A stretch of DNA of 54,324 nucleotides, from positions 1 through 54,324 of IMG/VR virus record IMGVR_UViG_3300037486_000437. One strand, given 5' to 3'. The notes below the pieces were generated by a model. It was not told the DNA's origin and searched no databases. It worked only from the letters and a program-made list of their open reading frames with translations. Positions within the stretch are counted from its first letter, which is position 1. The number at the start of each line of letters is the position of its first letter. This DNA comes from a virus. A program made the position numbers and the translations under genes. Positions 50,001 to 54,324 of this stretch are shown in pieces.

Positions 50001-53000
50001 CCTGGCACTGCCAAAGCCACTATTTGGCGCGGCCGCCCAGCCGGCCAGCGCCGCAAACTCCGCGATGATGGCCTGGATCGTATTGCTGATGCTGCCGAGC
50101 ACCGGCACGGCGCCCGCCGTCAGACCCAGCGCGAAGCCGGCCATCATGTCCTGGCCGATCTGCGCGAACACCTTCGACGGCGAGCTGATGCCCAAGATCT
50201 TGCGCGCCCACACCGGCAAGGCATCAAAAAGCTCTTGCGCCCGCCGCAGCAGATGGTCCTTCATGTCGATGATGCCCTGCGCCAGGCCGGCGATGATGTC
50301 GCGCCCGACGTTATAGAGCAGTTGCGTCGGGTTGGGGATCGCGTCTACGACCTGCTTTGCCACCGCCTTGATCGCCTTCTCGACCTCGCGCAACTCGGCG
50401 GCGATGCCATCGACAAAGCCCTTGATGGTATCCTGGCTGGCCTTGGTCAACTGCTTATCCCACGCCACGAGCTTGTCAACCTCGGCCATGACGCCGGTCC
50501 ACCAGTCGGCAATCGACTTGGCGGTCGCGGCTTTATTCTTATCGCGCTCCACCGCCCAGGCATCCAACATGCCCTGCCACCAGGTCTCCAGCGCCTTTGC
50601 CTGCGCCGCTTTGTTTTTGTCGCGCTCGACGGCCCACGCATCCAGGCCGTTCTGCCACATGGTTTGCAGCCGGGCCGCGGTCGCCTTGCCCCACTCGACG
50701 CTCTTTTTGTCGAACTCGCCCAGCACGGCCCACACCCAAACGCCGATCTGCTTGATCGTGTCGGCCGTCAACTGCTTGCCGCCCGTGTCCCACCAGGTCA
50801 CAAAGTTGTTCCACAGCTTGTCGCCGAGGCTCTTGAACTTGGCATCTGTGGTCACGGGCGAGGCCAACAGGGAGGTCAGCAGACTGCCCAGCCACGCAGC
50901 GATCTTGCCGATGGTATCGAGCGCCAACTGGCTGCCGCCGGTATCCCACCACTTGGCGAAGGTGCCCCACAGATCGCCGATGATCTTGCCCAGCAGGGCG
51001 ACCCAGGAGGGCAACTGCGCCGCCACGGTGCTGACCAGGTTGGCGATCCAACTGGCGATCTTGCCGATGGTATCGAGCACCAACTGCGCGCCGCCGGTAT
51101 CCCACCACGTTGCAAATACCTTCCAAAGCGCCCCAATGACATTGAGCAGCGTCTGCGACAGCGCCGGAAGCTGGGCGATCAGCGCCGTTACCAGCGTACC
51201 GATCCAACCCACGATCTTGCCGAGCACGTCGGTCGTCAACTGCGCGCCGCCCGTCTCCCACCACGCTGAGAACGCCGCCCACAGCCCGCCGATGGCGCTC
51301 TTGAGCTGCGCGATCCAGCCCGGCAGCGCCGTCCAGATCTGCCCGACCAACGCCACCAGCCACGCGCCGATCTGCCCCAACACGGTCGTCGCCAACGCCT
51401 GCCCGCTGGTCGCCCACCACGCCGTGATGCCGGCCCAAATGCGATTGATGGCGCCGCCGATCTGCGTCTGCCACGTCGGCCAGTTCGCCGTCACAAAGGC
51501 GCTCAAGTCGGTGAATGCCTGGCCGAGGTAGGCGATCAGCTTTTGCCCCACGGCCGGCCAGCCGCCGGTATCGAAAGCCGCCTTCAGCTCGTTGAACTTC
51601 TGCTGCACGCCCAACACCAGCGTGCCGATCGGCAGCACTGCCTCCGGTCCGAACGCTGAGCGGATCGCCAGCAGCAGCTCGCCGCGCTGGATGAAGCCGA
51701 TCACCTCCTGCGCCTGCGTGATGAACGTCGTCAGCGCCGTGCCGATGCCCTGCCCGAACGCGTGCACCCGCGCCAGGAATGCCGGGCTGCTGAACAAATC
51801 CACCATGCCGGTCGCCAGCGGCTTCAGCGCCTCGAAGACGCCCGTGAACAGCTCGCGCAGCCCGATCTTCTTGATGTCTTCCAGCGATGAGAGCAGCCCG
51901 GAGATGGTCTGCGTCTGCTTCTTGGCCGCGCCGCCGAAGTCGCTCTCCAGGCTCTCGACGATGGCCTTGATGGCCTTGTCGGCCGGGATCAGCCCCTGCT
52001 CGCGCATCCGCACGATTTCAGCCGTGCTCTTGCCGAACGCCTTGGCCAGGATCGCATCCACGTTGACGCCGACCTCGGTGAGCTGCATCACCTCCTGGCC
52101 GGCCAGCTTGCCGCGCGCCTGGATCTGCCCCAGCGCCAGGCTGATGCGCCTCATCGCCTCGCTGGTCTGCCCGCTGCCGGAAGCGTAGTCGATCATCGCC
52201 TGTGTCAGGCGCTTGGCGCTCACCACGTTGGCGTCCATGGAGTCGGCCACGAAGCCATAGCTCATGGCCATCCTGAAGGCCGCCGCCACGCCCTCCTGGT
52301 CGAAGGGACTGTTGATCGCCAGCAGCTCCGTCCAACGCACCAGCTCCTTGGCCTTGATAGCCGCCTCGCCCTGCACCTCCGCCAGCGTCTTGGTCAGTGT
52401 GGTGTTGGTCTGCGTGATGTCGACGACCTGGCCCTGCTTGCCGGCCAGCTTGGCGTATTCCGCCGTCGTCTCGCCCAGTTGCGCCCGCAGTTTCTCCATC
52501 TGCGCGGCGTGCGTCTTGACCGCCAGGCCCTCCTCGCCCCACTTGAGCGTCAGTTGGCGATGGCGTTCGGTCTCCTCTTGCAGCTTGGCCGCTTGCAGCT
52601 CCCGCTCGCGCCCCAGGTCGGCCAGCTTGGCCGTTTCCTGCTCGGTGAGCTGCACCCGCTGCTGGCCGATCTTGACCGTCTCGGTGACGGCGCTGGCGTT
52701 GCGCAGCTCGCGGGCGATCAGCGACTCCAGCGACATATTGAGCCGCTCGTAACTGCCGACCGCGCCCAGCGCCTCGCGCCCCAGGCTCACCACCGCCCCG
52801 GCGAGCTTCTCGATCCCCTGCACCAGCACGCCGCCGATGGCAAATTCTGCGATGCGCCCCAGGCTGCCCGTGATGTTGCCGATCGCGCCGCTCAGACCGG
52901 CGGTCGCGTTGCCCCAGTTGATGCCATGATACGCACCGGCTACTTTCTGCGCGTTGTCGTGCGCCGCACGCTCAACATCCCGCAGCCCGGTGTAGTAATC

Positions 53001-53051
53001 CATCGCATCCAGCCCGTAGCTGGCCATCAGTTTGGCGACTTCTAGGCTCAT
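47079..53051 (-). CDS. Tape measure protein
   Basis: A 1,990-residue protein. Residues about 255-395 carry the tape-measure domain (MSYGFVADSMDANVVSAKRL; LALGQIQARGKLAGQEVMQL; ADKAIKAIVESLE). Residues about 534-770 contain seven or eight repeats of W.DTGG.QL..D.IGKI..WI. Residues about 1,190-1,560 contain repeats such as AYVRLSPQAFLLLYLNTNQI and LQQLVTFIKRLVNLLGTASA. It is helical with hydrophobic stretches. It sets tail length and sits in the tube lumen. At about 0.15 nm per residue the tail would be near 300 nm. Confidence 0.92.
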   Translation of the reverse strand: MSLEVAKLMASYGLDAMDYYTGLRDVERAAHDNAQKVAGAYHGINWGNATAGLSGAIGNITGSLGRIAEFAIGGVLVQGIEKLAGAVVSLGREALGAVGSYERLNMSLESLIARELRNASAVTETVKIGQQRVQLTEQETAKLADLGRERELQAAKLQEETERHRQLTLKWGEEGLAVKTHAAQMEKLRAQLGETTAEYAKLAGKQGQVVDITQTNTTLTKTLAEVQGEAAIKAKELVRWTELLAINSPFDQEGVAAAFRMAMSYGFVADSMDANVVSAKRLTQAMIDYASGSGQTSEAMRRISLALGQIQARGKLAGQEVMQLTEVGVNVDAILAKAFGKSTAEIVRMREQGLIPADKAIKAIVESLESDFGGAAKKQTQTISGLLSSLEDIKKIGLRELFTGVFEALKPLATGMVDLFSSPAFLARVHAFGQGIGTALTTFITQAQEVIGFIQRGELLLAIRSAFGPEAVLPIGTLVLGVQQKFNELKAAFDTGGWPAVGQKLIAYLGQAFTDLSAFVTANWPTWQTQIGGAINRIWAGITAWWATSGQALATTVLGQIGAWLVALVGQIWTALPGWIAQLKSAIGGLWAAFSAWWETGGAQLTTDVLGKIVGWIGTLVTALIAQLPALSQTLLNVIGALWKVFATWWDTGGAQLVLDTIGKIASWIANLVSTVAAQLPSWVALLGKIIGDLWGTFAKWWDTGGSQLALDTIGKIAAWLGSLLTSLLASPVTTDAKFKSLGDKLWNNFVTWWDTGGKQLTADTIKQIGVWVWAVLGEFDKKSVEWGKATAARLQTMWQNGLDAWAVERDKNKAAQAKALETWWQGMLDAWAVERDKNKAATAKSIADWWTGVMAEVDKLVAWDKQLTKASQDTIKGFVDGIAAELREVEKAIKAVAKQVVDAIPNPTQLLYNVGRDIIAGLAQGIIDMKDHLLRRAQELFDALPVWARKILGISSPSKVFAQIGQDMMAGFALGLTAGAVPVLGSISNTIQAIIAEFAALAGWAAAPNSGFGSARAVLEPLSDMLTDLQGILEGLDALAEFVPRANLAAKIAPLLESVKAIVRGFAELSGWAADPAHGFGGAKAVLAPLGEMLESLVPVLDAVTALAAYDTALAKTQAGAARVIEALKVVIGKLAELNRTLDPAALTDALDLARVLGLLAEGLAAVPTLLETIDGALSLSERLLRGFVIPDIAQLRRVGAFIAQLVTVVGEAAALVDDELRAAAIQLAESVGPVLAIVGDALDAIGDIGAYVRLSPQAFLLLYLNTNQIANFISLLINWLGQNGARLAASLLEAAQRLVEAVGPALALVKTAIDAIGDIGAYVRLSPQAFLLLYLNTNQIANFLSLLINWLGQASAAFKVGVLAAAQRLVEAAGPALDVIWLTLRMIETLGAYVRLSPQAFGILHLNTMQIGSFLRVLVDWLGQCGATLALDVLAGAKRLVDAAGPALALVKTALDAIGAVREYVPLPSLNAVDVSLQQLVTFIKRLVNLLGTASAMITEDVLTAAQKLAAAGSALGIVKSGVDALVAIKDYVPLASLNAVDKSLQQLVTFIKRLVNLLGTASALITDELLAAAAKLATAAGPALGIVKSGVEALTALGDYVAPAALAVDAFVADVGRLVGQLATWAAGNLTEALVKAAQDFGAATAHLFNGLGSALTALRGVVEYVGPTEDALSRFMADVEALVGQLATWAAGNLTEEAAKAAGFFGTAAGALFGGLANAVSVFKDLQSYIPVLNSRIQGFLDSVTYAYNLIQTYAAGAGVQAATAATTAFATAAGGVFGMLGTALGVVKQLTDGAASSALTFKIRMADLIERISGTLHAWREYVAQEDLVSWLPTAAEFGTALEQVFGVLERALNLFTALGEHGLPSMAQFQDFLDYVAAVMQSIAGGLGGGGDAESLGEGLGSAIGHGMALGLLGATAEVQAAARQLALAVEPGLAGLLGGSYTVTSERRVVVEFTGQAGGGVPLDPAQFELLKSALAYEIRIGA

Positions 53052-53070
53052 CGCATCCTCACCCGCAGCA

Positions 53071-53104
53071 CAGGAGGCAGGCGTCAGGAATCAGGGGTCA
53101 GGCC
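53071..53104. repeat. Heptanucleotide array in inverted orientation
   Basis: CAGGAGGCAGGCGTCAGGA and ATCAGGGGTCAGG are the reverse complement of the family seen elsewhere. It is the only array in this orientation. It contains the stop codon of the Com-like gene and lies in the gap before the tape measure start. Confidence 0.8.
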
Positions 53105-53301
53105 CCGTCTGTCGTCTGTCGTCCATCGTCTGTCGTCCGCAACGGCACAATCACCCCGCAGCGGCTCTTGCGCGTGCAGCGCACGCTCACTGTCGCCGCG
53201 CCCGGCGCGCACGCCGCCCAGTCAAACACCGACCAGAAGAGCGTCCGCCCGCAGTGGGGACACGTCACCCGCCGCAATTCCGCAGAGACTATTGTCGTCA
53301 C
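53098..53301 (-). CDS. Com-like zinc-binding small protein
   Basis: A 67-residue protein from a GTG at 53301 that overlaps the previous TGA (GTGA). RVTCPHCGRTLFW (near 13-25) and VSVRCTRKSRCGVIVP (near 40-55) form a four-Cys zinc site of the Mu Com type; Com activates translation of the Mu mom gene. Here it lies between tail chaperone and tape measure, so control of translation of a neighbour is possible. The last 14 residues come from the TGTCGTC repeat. Confidence 0.6.
   Translation of the reverse strand: MTTIVSAELRRVTCPHCGRTLFWSVFDWAACAPGAATVSVRCTRKSRCGVIVPLRTTDDGRQTTDGA
53107..53138. repeat. TGTCGTC heptanucleotide array
   Basis: Four tandem units of TGTCGTC (one as CATCGTC) at the 3' end of the Com-like gene, encoding TTDDGRQTTDG. 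A second heptanucleotide family with a different sequence but the same period. Confidence 0.85.
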
Positions 53302-53645
53302 CCAGGCGTGCCCGTCCCCTGACTCCTGCCCCCTGACTCCTGCCCCCTGGCGCCCGCGATCTCCGCCGCCAACTGCTCCGGCGTCAACACGGTCACGTGC
53401 TTGGCCAGCGTCGGCGTCGCCATGAAACCCGCCAACCCGCTGCCCGCCGCGGCCGCCGTCCAGCCGGCCGCCTTGCTCAATTCCTTCGCCAGCCTCTCCG
53501 GCTCTTTGGCGTGCTGCGTCGTCAGCCATCGTAATTGTTCCTCAGCTTCCAGCGGCGCAATCTGGCTGGCATACGCCAACAGCCGCCGCCAGCGCGTGCG
53601 TCCTATCTCGCCGTCGCTCCAGCCGTAGCAGCGCGCGACTTTCGC
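53298..53645 (-). CDS. Tail chaperone T-like extension, made by -1 frameshift
   Basis: This frame has no good start codon of its own but continues the G-like chaperone after a shift at 53639-53645. It encodes VARCYGWSDGEIGRTRWRRL, then LAYASQIAPLEAEEQLRWL and a helical tail with an alanine-rich hydrophobic patch (AAAAGSGLAGFMA). The YGW...I....W..LL pattern is typical of GT-type extensions. About 115 codons would be added to the 247-residue protein. Its end (GARGQESGGRSQG) is repeat-derived. Confidence 0.65.
   Translation of the reverse strand, partial: AKVARCYGWSDGEIGRTRWRRLLAYASQIAPLEAEEQLRWLTTQHAKEPERLAKELSKAAGWTAAAAGSGLAGFMATPTLAKHVTVLTPEQLAAEIAGARGQESGGRSQGTGTPG
53314..53350. repeat. 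Heptanucleotide repeat array
   Basis: CTGACTC and CTGCCCC units forming the 3' end of the T-like chaperone extension. Confidence 0.85.
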
Positions 53646-54324
53646 GAGCGTGTAGGCGAGACTGCGCCCTGACTCCTGACCCCTGACCCCTGACTCCCGA
53701 CTCCCGACAAAGGGCTGGCCTGCAACTCGCGCAGCGCCTCCGTCATCGTCTCTTGCAGCAACGCATCCAGCGCCATGCGCACGCGCTGCCCCAACGCCAG
53801 GATCTCCGCCACCGTCGTGTCCGTCAGCGCGCTCGCCAGCAGCGCCGCCCCCAACTGCCGGACGACCTCAACTGACTCCTGATCCCTGCCCCCTGCCTCC
53901 TGCCCCCCGTCCCCGGCCGCCTCCGCCGCTTCCCGCAAGCGCAACGCCAACCCGAACGTCGCCAGCCGCAACGGATACAAGCCCCGCACCCGGCCGTGCA
54001 GCGTCACCTCCGCCAGCGCCGGCGGCGCCGGGGCCGTGAACGTCGGCGGCGCCATCGTCTGGAGCCAGCGCGCCAGCTCGAATACCTGCAGCAGCGTCAC
54101 CTGGTCGAGCTGCTGCCGCGCCGTCTCCGGCGCCACCGCCAGCTCCGCAATGCAATCGGCGATCCACAACGGCTGCGCCTCAGTCGTCCAGCCGGCCGGC
54201 GGCTGCGTCACCCGCCGCGCAAATGCCAGCGCCTCATCGCTCGTAAAATCCCGCAGCTCGATCGCGCCGGCGGGCAACAAAATACGCGCCGGCTCCAACA
54301 CCAGCGCGTCCAAATCCAACCGCG
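53603..54324 (-). CDS. Tail assembly chaperone (G-like), main part
   Basis: Continues from the start codon at 149 across the circular join. The 247-residue product is mainly helical: FTSDEALAFARRVTQPPAGW, LDQVTLLQVFELARWLQTM, LYPLRLATFGLALRLREA, and a C-terminal VRMALDALLQETMTEALREL. G-type chaperones coat the tape measure protein during tail assembly. Two repeat-derived inserts interrupt it. The last residues (SPTRSRKSRAATAGATAR) are read only when ribosomes do not shift at 53639-53645. The gene order tube, G, GT, tape measure supports the call. Confidence 0.7.
   Translation of the reverse strand, partial: RLDLDALVLEPARILLPAGAIELRDFTSDEALAFARRVTQPPAGWTTEAQPLWIADCIAELAVAPETARQQLDQVTLLQVFELARWLQTMAPPTFTAPAPPALAEVTLHGRVRGLYPLRLATFGLALRLREAAEAAGDGGQEAGGRDQESVEVVRQLGAALLASALTDTTVAEILALGQRVRMALDALLQETMTEALRELQASPLSGVGSQGSGVRSQGAVSPTRSRKSRAATAGATAR
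53639..53645 (-). promoter_or_regulatory. Predicted -1 ribosomal frameshift site
   Basis: Minus strand G-CGA-AAG in the frame of the G-like protein; slipping back one base gives GCG-AAA. It differs by one base from the lambda G/GT slippery site G-GGA-AAG, and lies where the two chaperone frames overlap (53603-53660). Confidence 0.6.
53666..53707. repeat. Heptanucleotide repeat array
   Basis: CTGACTC, CTGACCC and CCGACTC units just upstream of the predicted frameshift site, read in the G frame as GVGSQGSGVRSQG and also open in the T frame. Confidence 0.85.
53872..53914. repeat. Heptanucleotide repeat array
   Basis: CTGACTC, CTGATCC, CTGCCCC and CTGCCTC units inside the G-like chaperone gene, encoding GGQEAGGRDQES. 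Confidence 0.85.
54198..54324. repeat. Terminal direct repeat (right copy)
   Basis: Exact copy of bases 1-127. Removing one copy gives a 54,197-bp circle. It lies inside the 5' part of the tail chaperone gene, so it is coding sequence and not a separate element. Confidence 0.9.

Noticed and set aside
53603-54319. TTG start for the tail chaperone at 54319
   Set aside because: Across the circular join the frame extends to an ATG at 149 with a good Shine-Dalgarno sequence.

Overview
The window is a complete, circular, temperate tailed-phage (siphovirus-like) genome. The first and last 127 bases are identical, and one gene with a good ribosome-binding site reads straight through the junction, so the unique circle is 54,197 bp. 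The DNA is GC-rich. Almost every gene lies on the minus strand in overlapping, translationally coupled runs; only the repressor, one membrane protein and the integrase lie on the plus strand. Two genes carry host-like marks of Chloroflexota: Pro/Thr (PTAT-type) linkers in a membrane-anchored protein and a secreted protein ending in a YLP-hydrophobic tail. A Chloroflexota host is therefore the best inference, not a proof.

Layout, following minus-strand transcription from the control region. 29.6-30.7 kb holds the switch: an XRE repressor (plus strand, apparently leaderless), a Cro-like gene with a near-consensus early promoter, and a small minus-strand gene behind a promoter that overlaps a GAAC-N4-GTTC SOS-like box. 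19.1-29.6 kb is the early region: small unknown proteins, a winged-helix initiator with a replication origin embedded in its reading frame, a secreted Chloroflexota-style protein, a pol-beta-type nucleotidyltransferase and a membrane-anchored FtsK/HerA-type ATPase. At 19.1 kb a promoter is followed about 110 nt later by an intrinsic terminator, a layout like lambda pR'-tR'. Then come a four-helix membrane protein, a membrane-anchored CHAT-like (caspase-fold) protein, terminase, portal, MuF-type head protein, neck or head proteins with a holin-like gene, prohead protease/scaffold, decoration protein, HK97-fold capsid, beta-helix protein, connectors and tail-completion proteins (18.9-3.1 kb).

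The tail operon is interrupted by three surface-sugar-type genes (0.8-3.0 kb). It continues with tail tube, G/GT-type tail chaperones with a predicted -1 frameshift, a Com-like zinc protein and a 1,990-residue tape measure. A second glycosylation cluster (40.7-47.1 kb) follows; two of its enzymes resemble polypeptide GalNAc-transferases. It sits beside a 2,106-residue tail protein with about 500 residues of mucin-like Ser/Pro repeat. Two DNA methyltransferases in the middle of this cluster are flanked by 120-bp elements with the architecture of integron attC sites, and appear to be captured gene cassettes.

A further genome-wide feature is a heptanucleotide repeat family (CTGACCC/CTGACTC/CTGCCCC type) in at least 17 arrays, both between genes and inside reading frames, where it encodes a seven-residue period such as GQESGVR. 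No endolysin catalytic domain, replicative polymerase, helicase, tRNA, CRISPR array or transposase was recognised.
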